From NCBI GenBank assembly GCA_003971905.1, contig RSEE01000040.1:248001-312000 (forward strand): DNA of 64,000 nucleotides, written 5' to 3'. The stretch is from Moniliella sp. 'wahieum' (lineage: Eukaryota; Basidiomycota; Moniliellomycetes; Moniliellales; Moniliellaceae). The notes below the pieces were generated by a model, which was not told the DNA's origin, ran no database searches, and saw only the letters and a list, made by a program, of their open reading frames with translations. How positions within the stretch are numbered: the first letter of the stretch is position 1; each line of letters begins with the position of its first letter. The position numbers and the translations under genes were made by a program. Shown here piece by piece: positions 1 through 9,986 of the stretch.

Positions 1-508
1 GAGAGGCTGAAGATGGGCGTCCGAGCGGATGGACTGGTGCTTAATGCTTGAAGCGCGACATGACGACGAGAACGGAGTACTCAAACCTCGATTCATTTCA
101 AACCCAAAGGGGCTTGAAGCTTGAAGCGTGAAGCTGGAAGCGTGAAGCTGGAAGCGTGAAGCTGGAGGCAGTTGGGTTCTCGCTTGCTGGTACATGGGGC
201 GGGATGGGAGGCTGCCCCCGTGCGGGTGCTCCTGCGTCCAGTCCAACACGGCTGCCCTTCAGGGGGAAGCGCACGCTGGTGGGGGGGGCGGGGGGTGATG
301 GCGCGGTGGGAGGGCGCTCGCGGGAGCGGGAGCGCGGGCGCAGTGTGGGGTCCGCGCAGCGCCCAGTGCCAGCCAGCTGTCCGGCCGCCGCGTGGAGCTG
401 GCGCACAATTAATAAGGCACCCCTGCCCCGTCTTGGCGCCCTCGGCCTGCGCCCCCTTCGCCTCCTCCGCAACGCCGTCTCCCGTGTCCTCCACCGCCCA
501 CCCCCACC
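1..508. other. Upstream region of beta-tubulin
   Basis: No gene supported. Contains a short tandem repeat (113-167) and an AT-rich TATA-like stretch (attaataag, about 407-415) roughly 100 bases before the beta-tubulin ATG. Long open frames on both strands here lack any recognisable protein and are typical of GC-rich DNA. Confidence 0.6.
113..167. repeat. Tandem GAAGCKTGAAGCTG repeat
   Basis: The unit gaagcgtgaagctg, or a close variant, is repeated about three times. Similar gcttgaagc/gcttgatgc clusters occur at 46480-46520 and singly near 6665. Confidence 0.8.
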
Positions 509-1917
509 ATGCGCGAGATCGTTCACCTGCAGACCGGCCAGTGCGGCAACCAGATTGGCACCAAGTTCTGGGAGGTCCTCTCGGATGAGCACGGCATCGA
601 TGGTACCGGTGCCTACGTCGGCAACTCGGACCTTCAGCTGGAGCGCATCGACGTTTACTAGTACGCCCCCCCCCGCCCCTCCGCTTCCCTCGCCGTCCTC
701 TGCTCACCGCTTCCCATCTCTCCAGCAACGAGGCAAGCAATTCTCGCTTTGTCCCCCGTGCCGTGCTCGTCGACCTCGACCTGGCACCATGGACTCCATC
801 CGGTCCGGCTCGATGGGCGGCCTGTTCCGCCCGGACAACTTTGTCTTTGGTCAGTCGGGTGCCGGCAACAACTGGGCCAAGGGCCATTACAGAGGGAGCT
901 GAGCTTGTCGACTCGGTGCTGACGTGGTGCGTAAAGAGGCGAAGGGTGCGACATGCTGCAGGGCTTCCAGATCACCCACTCCCTGGGCGGTGGTACCGGT
1001 GCCGGAATGGGTACCCTCCTCATCTCCAAAATCCGGGAGGAGTTCCCGGACCGTATGATGGCCACTTCTCCGTCCTTCCTCGCCCAAGGTGTCGGACACG
1101 GTTGTCGAGCCATACAACGCTACCCTCTCGATCCATCAGCTCGTTGAGAACGCAGACGAGTCGTTCTGCATTGACAATGAAGCCTTGTACGACATTTGCT
1201 TCCGCACCCTCAAGCTCAAGGCTCCCGGATACGATGACCTGAACCACCTCGTTTCTCTCGTCATGTCGGGTATCACTACCTGTCTCCGTTTCCCTGGGCA
1301 GCTCAACTCGGACCTGCGCAAGCTCGCTGTCAACATGGTCCCCTTCCCTCGTCTCCATTTCTTTATGGTCGGCTTTGCCCCGCTTACCGCACGCGGCAGC
1401 CAACAGTACCGTGCCGTCACTGTGCCCGAGCTGACGCAGCAGATGTTTGAGAGCAAGAACATGATGGCTGCTGCCGATCCGCGTCACGGCCGGTACCTGA
1501 CTGTCGCTGCCTACTTCCGCGGCGCTGTCTCGATGAAGGAGTGGAGGACCAGATGCAGGCGACTCAAGCCAAGAATGCCTCCTACTTTGTCGAGTGGATT
1601 CCCAACAATGTTCAGACCGCGCACTGCGACATTGCTCCTCACGGAATGAAGATGGCAGTCACGTTCATTGGAAACTCGACGGCGATTCAAGACTTGTTTA
1701 AGCGGGTGTCCGAGCAGTTCTCGCCATGTTCCGCCGCAAGGCCTTCCTCCACTGGTACACCTCCGAGGGCATGGATGAGCTCGAGTTTACGGAAGCCGAG
1801 TCGAACCTGCAAGACCTCGTGTCTGAGTACCAACAGTACGCCGAGGCTGGCATTGACGATGAGGACGAGTACTTGGAGGAGGAAGGTGAATATGAGGCCG
1901 AGCCTCAGGAGGAATAG
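509..1917 (+). CDS. TUB2: Beta-tubulin
   Basis: Beta subunit of the alpha/beta tubulin dimer; binds GTP and builds spindle and cytoplasmic microtubules. The start [17 protein letters not shown] carries the MREI tetrapeptide used for tubulin mRNA autoregulation in animals. The GTP-binding signature GGGTGAGMG is encoded near 990-1015, and the acidic tail ends EAEPQEE at 1915. One intron, 661-725 (GTACGC...CAG), splits the second Tyr codon of VYY. The reading frame is broken about eight times, each time by a deletion shortening a doublet or triplet (for example near 780, 893, 921, 945, 1065, 1077, 1541 and 1724). With those bases allowed for, the protein is about 447 residues, the normal family length. 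Identity is certain; the breaks look like assembly error. Confidence 0.97.
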
Positions 1918-2322
1918 ACGCCTCCCTCTCACCTGCCATCCCAGTTGGTCGCAGTAGGAAGCGACACCCCTCTAGATTCCCACCTCGTTTTCCTGCATGT
2001 CTTTATCTTTTGGCTCACTCAACGTCCCTCCTTTCCCCTCAGATACTTTGTTGCTAGTATGCGGGAGTCCAGAGGAATCCAAGGGTTTGGGTGGAGATTT
2101 TCTGCAGAGGTAGAGCGATGCAATCGCGAAGGTGGGGGTGTTGGGATCACAGTCTTCTCTACACTTGCAAAAGACAGGGCTTCGAACAAGCAGAAGTATA
2201 CAGGTGGGGACATCGGAGGTGAAAAAAGGGGCAAAGGGGTGATATACTACGTACAGGACCGCAGGTCCCAACAGCCTGTCTGTCTACTTCGACTTACACA
2301 GAATGGCAGAAAAAAAAAACAG
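1918..2322. other. Convergent 3' region between TUB2 and PRP46
   Basis: No gene seen. It holds the two facing 3' ends. A run of A residues lies at about 2310-2319, next to the Prp46 stop. Confidence 0.6.
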
Positions 2323-3751
2323 TTAAGCCACCTCACGGTACACCTTGATGGTCTTGTCTGCCCCGCCGGTGATGAGCCGCGTGCCTGATTGGTCAAATGT
2401 GGAGCAAAAGACACCAGCCTCGGCATCAAGCGAGCCAGGTTGCGGAACATCATCAACGCTTTGAAAGGGGGTCCCCGTATCATAATCGTAAAACTTGAGC
2501 TGCCCATTGTCGCCTCCGGCAAACAAAACGCCATCGGCATTGCACGCAAGTGTGTTGACAATGGCACCATGAGCCACAGAGTTAAGGAGAGTGCCCTCGG
2601 GACATTGCCATGTCTTGATGTTGCTTCCCATGGCCGACCCGGAAGCAAAGGAGAACTGGGTAGGGTGTAATGCCAAGGCTCGAACCGACTTGTGGTGTTG
2701 CGTCAATGTCTTGAACGTCTTGCCCGCCGCCAAGTCCCAAAGGCGCACTGTCTGGTCCACCGATCCAGTGATCACTTGCGGATCCGCCTCTTGACACACG
2801 GCACTTGTCACCGCATGGGTGTGCCCACGAAGTACATGGATTTCGGAACGGGTGCGCATGTCCCATACCCGCGCCACACTGTCTCGGCCACCACTTACAA
2901 GGACGTCCAGCGTCGGATGGAGAGAAAGACAGTAGATCCCACTGCGATGGCCCGTGTACTTGCGAATTACCTTGTTCGTCTCCAAATCCCAGCACTTCAC
3001 CTCCTTGTCTTCTCCAGCTGAAAAGAGATAAGGATGCCGCGAGCTGATGGCCAGGCCACGTACCGTCGCCTTGTGGCCTGTCAGACTCAATTTGAGCTCG
3101 CCCGAGGCCAGGTCCCAAATCTGGTCCAGCATGTCAGTATGGTCGTTCAGAGGGAGGAGAGGCAGGTACACACTTTGATCATTTGGTCACCTGCTCCCGT
3201 AGCAAACCATTGGTTGTTGGGTTCCACCGCCACCGCACACGTACCCAGCCGTTGTGGCCAGAGAGGACGCGCATCAGCCTCCAGTCGGGGTGGAAGGCAG
3301 GCTGGTCGTGTCGCGCCTCCAGCTCCTTTTTGCGCACCAGGGCAGTGGACAGGCGCGTGCCACTGCTGCTAGCCAACCTCTCTTCGCTGCGGAAGGCAAC
3401 AAGTGCGTCCGAGGGAGGTGGGGCGGAGGGTGCGACCAACGCATCCGAAGTGGGCTGCGAAAGGGCAGAATTATTATCCGAGGAGGACGCCTTGCGCTTC
3501 TTGTTGTTGGACTCGGGGCCGCGTCCTGCGGCGGCCTGCTGGGCCAACAGAGCGGGAGGGAGTGTTTGCGCCCACGCCCACTCGGAACCAATTTTGCTGC
3601 CTAACTGGGCTCGCACGGCACCTTCTTCGGCCGAAGGCCCTGCCGACACGGACGCAGAGAACAATATGCGGGCGCGCTTGGCACTCGAGTCGGCCAGGCG
3701 CTCGAGCGACGGCTGTGGGGGAGCCGCATTAGGAGGAGGGTGAGCGGACAT
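2323..3751 (-). CDS. PRP46: Pre-mRNA splicing factor Prp46 (PLRG1), WD40 protein
   Basis: WD40 scaffold of the Prp19/CDC5 (NTC) complex, needed for spliceosome activation in the nucleus. The N-terminal 150 residues are low complexity. Seven WD repeats follow, beginning at [13 protein letters not shown] and marked by GH...WD pairs such as [14 protein letters not shown] and [15 protein letters not shown]. The end, [21 protein letters not shown], matches the PLRG1 C-terminus. ATG at 3751 is chosen because it starts MSAHPPPN; an upstream in-frame GTG is not needed. A phase-0 intron at 3121-3173 (GTGTGT...CAG) joins QMIK to IWDLASGEL. One base is missing near 3240 (CGTTGT read as CGTGT), shifting the frame before the intron. 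Confidence 0.95.
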
Positions 3752-4454
3752 GGCCACTAACGTGAGCGTCGGGGAGATGGAGGCAGCTAATACACGGCCT
3801 GGCTGTCGATTGGCCAGCTATTGGAGCGGCCTCTCTGTCCATGTTCCGCTCGGTGGCGGAATTGAACTGGCTTAACCGTTTAATTGATCCGCTTGTCCGC
3901 TCGCCTGTCTGTTGGAGCTGACGATCCAGTTTAGTGTGGCCGCCGCTTGTGTTACTTCGTGCGCTACCCGGGCTCGCTGGCATCTCTTAAGGAAACTGCC
4001 CATCGAACGTGCGCCCGTGTCAAACGAACCACAGAGGTGAAGGTGTATCATTTAGGGGAGAGTACGCAGCGTAGTAGAAAACATGATCAAGGCGTTGGGC
4101 CAGGGCCTAGGAGGCCACCATTCTCACCATCCGGAGGTTGGACAGCTTCAATACAGAAACCCCATATCTTGTCATGAATCGCGCCGAGAAAAAAAGTGGC
4201 ACGAAGCGGCTACTCGCATCCAGGTATAGGAGGTCAGTGACGCTTTGAGGCAAATAATCTGGTGAACGGGAAGACAACTCACCCATAGCTAACATGTCCG
4301 CTCCCTGAAGAGAAAGCGTACACAATGGCCATGCGGACTATGCCCCCCCCCCCGAATAGTCCAAAGTAATCGGAAAGAAGAAGTGAGCAGAGATGATGAT
4401 GGATGAAGCACAATCCAGCCTGGACCAAGGAAGGATGGGAACCCAGACATATAG
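3752..4454. other. Promoter of PRP46 and 3' region of uS8m
   Basis: No convincing gene. A 72-codon minus-strand frame (4107-4325) resembles nothing known. A run of twelve C residues lies at about 4346-4357. Confidence 0.55.
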
Positions 4455-4925
4455 TTACATGGCCTTGGCCACCAGCTCACCGCCGCAGCCAACGCGCACA
4501 GCGTCCTTGATCTCCATAAACCCTCTTGGCCCCGTGTTGATAATGCCAACCTCACCAAGGCGGAGGGGGGGCATATACTTGGCCCGCCGCCCCGTAGCCA
4601 GCTTCATCAACTCGTCCCGCTCAAAAATAAGTTTCCTTCCCGGCTTGGAAACCATCTTGAAATACTCCAGTACGGCGCGGTCATCCGCACGGTATTTGAG
4701 GTCGATCCAAAACCTGCGGTCGCCATGGGATGGCGCATGGATCCAGGCGGTTGGGCTGTGCGGGACCTGGTTGGTGCCGCGAGAGATGTTGGAGAGGAAG
4801 CCTTGGTTGAGCAACACCATGGCCATGCCCAAGTTGTCGTGGGTGGCAGCAACGGGCAGCGTGCGGACCCCGCGCCGCGCACCATTCTGAATGCGCAAGA
4901 CAAACTCGGCAATGGGGGCCAGCAT
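4455..4925 (-). CDS. MRPS8: Mitochondrial small-subunit ribosomal protein uS8m
   Basis: Component of the mitochondrial 37S ribosomal subunit. The start MLAPIAEFVLRIQNGARR matches the N-terminal helix of uS8m, and the middle contains GFLSNISRG and RFWIDLKYR. The C-terminus GFMEIKDAVRVGCGGELVAK is the uS8 family signature with a mitochondrial-type ending. It is 156 residues, as expected for fungal Mrps8. ATG 4925 is preferred over the in-frame ATG at 5015, whose extra 30 residues are Arg/Pro-rich and not conserved. The frame appears intact. It is divergent from TFIIS across 272 bases. Confidence 0.9.
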   Translation of the reverse strand: MLAPIAEFVLRIQNGARRGVRTLPVAATHDNLGMAMVLLNQGFLSNISRGTNQVPHSPTAWIHAPSHGDRRFWIDLKYRADDRAVLEYFKMVSKPGRKLIFERDELMKLATGRRAKYMPPLRLGEVGIINTGPRGFMEIKDAVRVGCGGELVAKAM

Positions 4926-5197
4926 GGGAGAGCACCGCAGGCGCCAGCGAAAAGGTGGGGATGGGGTGCGGAGCGAGTCGGGCGGCCGTCCGCGTTGTGG
5001 GGCCAAGTCCAACAAGAAGGATCAGGCGGCGCGGAATGGGGATCCGCATGGAGCGGAATTGGGCGGCGAGCCAGAAAATGGCCTGCGCAGGTCGTGTTGG
5101 CCCAAGTCGTCTCAGGTCGTCCCCGCCCTGGTTGGTACGCGACCTCGTTTGCATCACCACCGCGTTGGCAGTGCCTTGGCCTGCTACCTCGCCTGCC
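4926..5197. promoter_or_regulatory. Divergent promoter, uS8m / TFIIS
   Basis: A 272-base gap separates two divergent ATGs, so the promoters must be shared or overlapping. No clear TATA box was found. Confidence 0.5.
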
Positions 5198-6480
5198 ATG
5201 CCGCTTTCGTTTGAGGAGATGCGCGAGAGTGCCAGCGCTCTGAGCAAGAGCGTGAGCGCCGGTGCGTGGAAGGACGTAGAGGCGTTGCTCAAGCGCCTGC
5301 GTGACCATGCCGAGCCGACCGAGGACCAGATCCGTTCCACCAAGTTGGGCAAGACCATTGGCACGCTGCGCAAGTCTGCTGAGCCCCATATTTCTGATCT
5401 GGCCAAGGCTATTGTCAAAAAGTGGCGTAACAAGGTGGAAGCTGACAAGGCCAAAGAAGGCAAGAAAAAGCACGAAACCAAGCGTACGTCGAGCGATCTA
5501 TCCGGCCTGCTCTGTCTGTTGCGTTGATACTGATTCGATCGATGTGCGGGCAGTATCTACCTCTTCCAAGACAGATCATTCCAAATCGGGCTCTCCTTCT
5601 TTGTCCGCTTCGCCCTCCAAGCCATCACCTGCCCTCACAGCCGCTTCGCCAGTCAAAGCAGCCACATGCTCCTTATGCTCCAACGTCCAAACCTGTTGCT
5701 GCTCGGAGCACAACGAAAATTGACTTTGATGTGCTTGGAGACCGCGTGAGGAACGCGTGCCTCAAGCTCTTGTTTCAAGGTCTCGAGGTTGACTTGAAGG
5801 AAGGTATGTTGTGCTCCCCATCTCGAGTGTGGCAAAGAAACTGACGAGGATGATCGATTATTGATTGCTGCTCTCCAGACAAGGTTGTTGCCTACGAGAG
5901 GGCACTGGAGATTGAAAAGGCCGTCTTCACCAAATGCGGCCACGGAGAAACGAATGGGGAGTACAGAACCAAGGTGCGGTCTCTTTCGCTCAACCTCAAG
6001 GACAAGAACAACCCTGCTTTGCGCCAGGGTGTGCTGGATGGACAAATCGATCCTGCTGCGCTCGTGACAATGTCACCGGCTGCGATGGCCTCGGACGCGC
6101 GCAAGGCCGAGCGTCAGCGGCTTCAGGCGCAGAACTTATTCAACGCCCGGGCTGCGGAGCCCCAGGAGGCCGAGACGGATATGTTCGAGTGTTCTCGCTG
6201 CCACCAGCGCAAGGTGCGCTACTTTGAGAAGCAAACACGAAGTGCTGACGAGCCCATGACCGGTACGCCCTCTCTTTTCCTCGGGTTGGTTGTGCGATGA
6301 CGATGCTGACGTGTGCCTTGTTGAGTGTTCTGCACCTGCACCAACTGCAACTTCCGGTATGCTAAGTTCCTGTCCTTTTTCCCGGTTGCCTTGCGAGAGA
6401 TACTGACCGGCCTTGTGGCATTTCCCTGCGTGTGCACGCTTCTTCTTCCTTGGTTCTCCTGTAGGTGGAAGTTCTCTTGA
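5198..6480 (+). CDS. DST1: Transcription elongation factor TFIIS
   Basis: Stimulates RNA cleavage by backtracked RNA polymerase II. The N-terminal LW/TFIIN domain starts at MPLSFEEMRESASALSK. The central domain is at 5718-6140 (DFDVLGDRVRNACLKLLFQG). The C-terminal zinc ribbon has ECSRCHQRK and CTCTNCNFRWKF with the catalytic acidic pair in RSADEP. Four introns fit: 5484-5553 (GTACGT), 5804-5878 (GTATGT), 6263-6325 (GTACGC, ends GAG) and 6357-6464 (GTATGC). The last exon encodes only the end of FRWKFS before the stop. One frame break lies in the Ser/Pro linker around 5600-5700. The acceptor of the third intron is the least certain. Confidence 0.93.
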
Positions 6481-6785
6481 GTATGGTATCAACTCCGCTC
6501 GGCTTGAGGCCCAGGCTGCGCTTGGGACTTTCTCTTTCTCTTGGTGCCTGTGTTTATTTGTATCACGTCGTCACGTCCTGCATTTCTCTTTCGTGTGCGG
6601 GGCGGATCTTAGTGGTGAGGTGAGGCCTGATATGGAGTGCCAGACTGCAAAAGAGGGGTGGCGAAGCTTGAAGCACCGGTAGTAGTGTATAGTGCTCTTA
6701 CGCGTTGAAGGTGAGACGTAGGTGTTCCAAGTGGAAGGGTGTGTTGATGTGGTCGATGGATGTCGAAGGGATCGCGAGGATCAAT

Positions 6786-6805
6786 AACGCGTAACGCGTA
6801 ACGCG
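6786..6805. promoter_or_regulatory. Tandem ACGCGT (MCB-like) array
   Basis: AACGCGT repeats in tandem and contains two overlapping ACGCGT cores. ACGCGT is the MBF site in ascomycete yeasts; a role here is inference. Confidence 0.4.
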
Positions 6806-7425
6806 AGATGGCGCGTGGCGGGAACCTGTGCATGCTAGAGTGCGACTTGGGAGCACTCGCGATCCTATGGATCAGCTGCAAAGCAGCCTTCAGACAAGGC
6901 GTGAAGGCAAAGTGGTGAGCCACAAGTCTTCAAGCAACGTCTGAAGGGAAGGAGAAAGGAGAGAGAGAAGGGAGATGGAGCGAGCAGGGCGTGCGCGGCC
7001 TGCGAGCGGAACGCTTCCGCTCGGCTAGGCGAGCGTCACCGATCCATTGAGGGCCGCGCAGGAGAACCCTAGCAGTACCCTCTAACAGTGCAGAGAGAGT
7101 CCTTATAAAGTTCAACATCCAATCCGTCGTTGTCACTGTCATGGAACACTGGGATGATGATGACGGAATACTGAGCGATCCTGCTCTGCTGCGCCCCCAC
7201 GGGGGGGCGGCTGGAGCCGTGGAGGAGGCGTGGAGGGCGGGGGGGTCGATGGGCGAGACCCAGGCATGCCAACACGGGCCTTCCGGCCGGCGGTGGTGGA
7301 CAGTCCCATGTCCCAGCTGGCCGTCGGCAGTCGATCGTCGATAGGCGTGGTTGCCGCATGGCCCACCCAGTTCACGCCGGTTCGGTGCATCCGGGGGCGT
7401 CGCACGGGGCCAGCGTGCCCATACG

Positions 7426-7439
7426 CTGTGACGTCACAG
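7426..7439. promoter_or_regulatory. Perfect CRE palindrome
   Basis: CTGTGACGTCACAG is a perfect 14-base palindrome around TGACGTCA, the ATF/CREB bZIP site. It lies about 360 bases upstream of the phosphate carrier ATG. Confidence 0.6.
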
Positions 7440-7449
7440 TGCGAATGCT

Positions 7450-7592
7450 GGGCCCCAAGCAGACTCAGCCCGAGTGCTGAGCTCAGCTGAGCGCTGAGGA
7501 CCGCGTGGGCGCACACTGGGCCAGTGCGCGGCGGCTGAGCTCCCCGCTGCGCTCAGCCGCTGAGCGCTGACCAACGCTGAGTTAGTGGCCGC
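7450..7592. repeat. Cluster of CTCAGC/GCTGAG inverted repeats
   Basis: Many copies of ctcagc and gctgag occur in both orientations (for example gctgagctcagctgagc), so the stretch could fold into nested hairpins or form a multi-site protein-binding block. Confidence 0.6.
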
Positions 7593-7794
7593 TGCCGCAG
7601 GGCATGCCGCAGGCCGTGCACTGCGTTGCTCGATCCAATATCCAGCCCTGATTATGAGTGCCAGTGATTGGTGATTACCAGCTCCTCGTTACTACGTGCT
7701 GTACTGATTGCTTGCTTGGTGCCTTGCCTCTTGCCTCCCTCCCGCTACCTCTCTCCTCCCCCGCCCCCTCCCCTCCCTTCTCCCCGCCACCACC

Positions 7795-8749
7795 ATGTCC
7801 GCCTCCACCGACGATGCCAAGTCCATCCCTACATCTCGCCCCTCGGCTACGCCCGCTTTGGCGCCGCGGGCGCCATTGCCTGCGCCCTGACCCACGGTGG
7901 CATGACTCCTGTCGATGTGATCAAGACGCGCATCCAGCTCGAGCCCAAGGGATCGGCCTACAACTCGATGGGCAAGATGCTGAAGCACATTGTTTCCACC
8001 GAGGGCCCGCACGGCCTTCTGACTGGCTTTGGCCCCACCGCCGTCGGGTACATGGTCCAAGGCGGGCTCAAGTTTGCCGGCTTTGAGTACTTTAAGCGCC
8101 TGGGCGTTGTCTTGGCCGGCGGGCTGAAAGAGGCGAGGAATACCGCACTGCCATCCACGTCCTGGGCGCCTCGGCAGCCGAGGTGATTGCGACCACCGCC
8201 CTGACCCCGCTGGAAGCGGCGCGGATCCGGCTGGTGAGCAACCCTTCGTATGCGTCGGGCCTGGTGGGCGCGATTACGCGCATGGGCAAAGAAGAAGGGT
8301 TGCGAGGCTTTTACGCTGGCTACACGCCCATCTGTTCAAGCAAGTTCCCTATGCGATTGGCCAGTTTGCCGTCAACGAGCAGGCGCACGAGATTGTCAAG
8401 AACACGCCCTCGCTCGACAAGCTCGAGAAGAGCGGCAAGGCGGGCCAGGTGACAATCCAACTGGGCTGTGGTATCGTGGGGTATCGCGGCTGCCGTGCTC
8501 TCCCATCCGGCCGACACGCTCTTGTCCAAGATCAACCAGGGCGGCGGCGGATCGGGCTCGCGCGCTGAAACGTCTGTTTGTGCTGGCCAAGCAGACTGGC
8601 CCGATTGGTATCTGGGCCGGGCTGGGCGCACGTACGGTGATGACCGTCTGCTCGTCTCGGGCCAGTTCTTGCTGTTCCAGCAAACCACGGCCTTGCTCAA
8701 CGCACCCAAGGGCGTCGAGATTCACAAAAAGACGGTGCAGGTCGAGTAA
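7795..8749 (+). CDS. MIR1: Mitochondrial phosphate carrier
   Basis: SLC25-family inner-membrane carrier that imports phosphate with protons for ATP synthesis. Three carrier repeats are visible with their PX[DE]XX signatures: TPVDVIKTRIQ, TPLEAARIRLV and HPADTLLSKINQGGG. The last is diagnostic for Mir1-type phosphate carriers. Other family segments are LTGFGPTAVGYMVQGGLKFAGFE and GIWAGLGARTVM. ATG 7795 (CCACCATGTC) has a good context. The frame is broken several times (near 7825, 8135, 8330, 8480, 8560 and 8650). No convincing intron is needed. The length, about 310 residues, fits the family. Confidence 0.95.
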
Positions 8750-9287
8750 GGCTTGGGACGGCGGCACTGTTGGTTCAACTGGTTCACGCTATTCTATCCA
8801 CTTACTTTATTCACATCTGGCCAATCCCAAGCGGGGGAGCATTGGTAATGTGACAGCTGCTTTCGTTGTTGACGTTTTCTCCTATTGTCTGTCTTCGTTC
8901 TGAGCTGGCGGCTCCATCTACAACAGACGTGGTAGACAGGAGAGAGAGGGGTAGTAGATAACACCGAACCGTATCGTCGCAATCTTAGCGTCCAGGGAAC
9001 CAGCATCCAGCCAACAACGACTGGGCAAGTGGGGAGGGGGGGGGGGGGGGCGGGAAGGGAGGAAAGAGGCAGGGCTAATCATTAGGCTATACAAGTTCCA
9101 TATACGCAAGGGAAGGGCAGAGAAGATCATGTTCACAACAAGGATACAGGAGCAGGCCACTGCGACGGGACCAAAACAGGAGGGGGCACCTTTACAAAGG
9201 GAAGTGGGTTAAGTGGGTTAAGTGGGCGATAACCAGCAAGTGCGAGAGGGGCAAGCATCGTCTCCATAGCAATAAAAAGCGACAAGG
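8750..9287. other. Convergent 3' region, MIR1 / SSN6
   Basis: No gene seen. A nearly pure G run lies at 9033-9050. A short tandem (aagtgggtt repeated) is at about 9201-9224. Confidence 0.6.
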
Positions 9288-9904
9288 TTAAGAATCGAGC
9301 AATTCCCCTTCCTCTGCCTCTCCTTCTTCTGGCTCTGACTCGGCCATCTCCATCCGTCAGACGCAGTCACGAACCTGGCGGGGGCAGGTCCAACGTTTTG
9401 GGCTCCGTCTGGACGGGCGAGCGAGAGCGAGAGCGGGAGCGGGAGCGCGTTGCAAACGTGCGCTTTGCCATTCGGCTTGGGCGAGTCAGGGTTGTCGCTC
9501 GACGACCCAGCCCCTGCGGCGGGAGAGGGACTGGCTGCCGTCTCAGACAAGGAGCCCCGCTTGGGTTCAGGCTGCCCAGACACTTGCGCTTCCTCAGTCT
9601 GCCCCGCTCAGTCTGTTCTTCCACGGGCGCGGACGTAGCTTCAGGCTCTTGTCCAGGCTCCTGGTCAGGCTCTTGTTCAGGCTTCTGTTCAGGCTCCTGT
9701 GCAGGCTCTTGCTCAGGCTCAGGCTCGGGCTCTTGTTCATGGTCCTGTTCAGGCTCAGGCGCAGACACCTGTTCAGGCTCCTGCTCCGGCTTCTGCTCGG
9801 GAGCGTGCTCCGACTCCGGCTCAGGCTCAGACTCAGGTGGAGGCTCAGACCGAAGGCCATGCTCGGACCCAGACACCTGGTCAGGTCCCTGCTCCTTCTC
9901 CTGT

Positions 9905-9986
<82 letters not shown>

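Larger units (their letters stand above)
6481..7794. other. Long intergenic region upstream of the phosphate carrier
   Basis: No gene supported over 1.3 kb. It holds a tandem ACGCGT array, a perfect CRE palindrome and a cluster of CTCAGC/GCTGAG inverted repeats (listed separately), plus a CCAAT box near 7634. Confidence 0.55.

Noticed and set aside
4107-4325. 72-codon minus-strand ORF between PRP46 and uS8m
   Set aside because: No motif, and it overlaps the expected 3' UTR of uS8m.
9033-9050. Reading the repeated frame breaks as genuine pseudogenisation of the whole region
   Set aside because: All broken genes keep normal length, active-site residues and splice signals once single bases are allowed for, and several are essential; run-length error is simpler.
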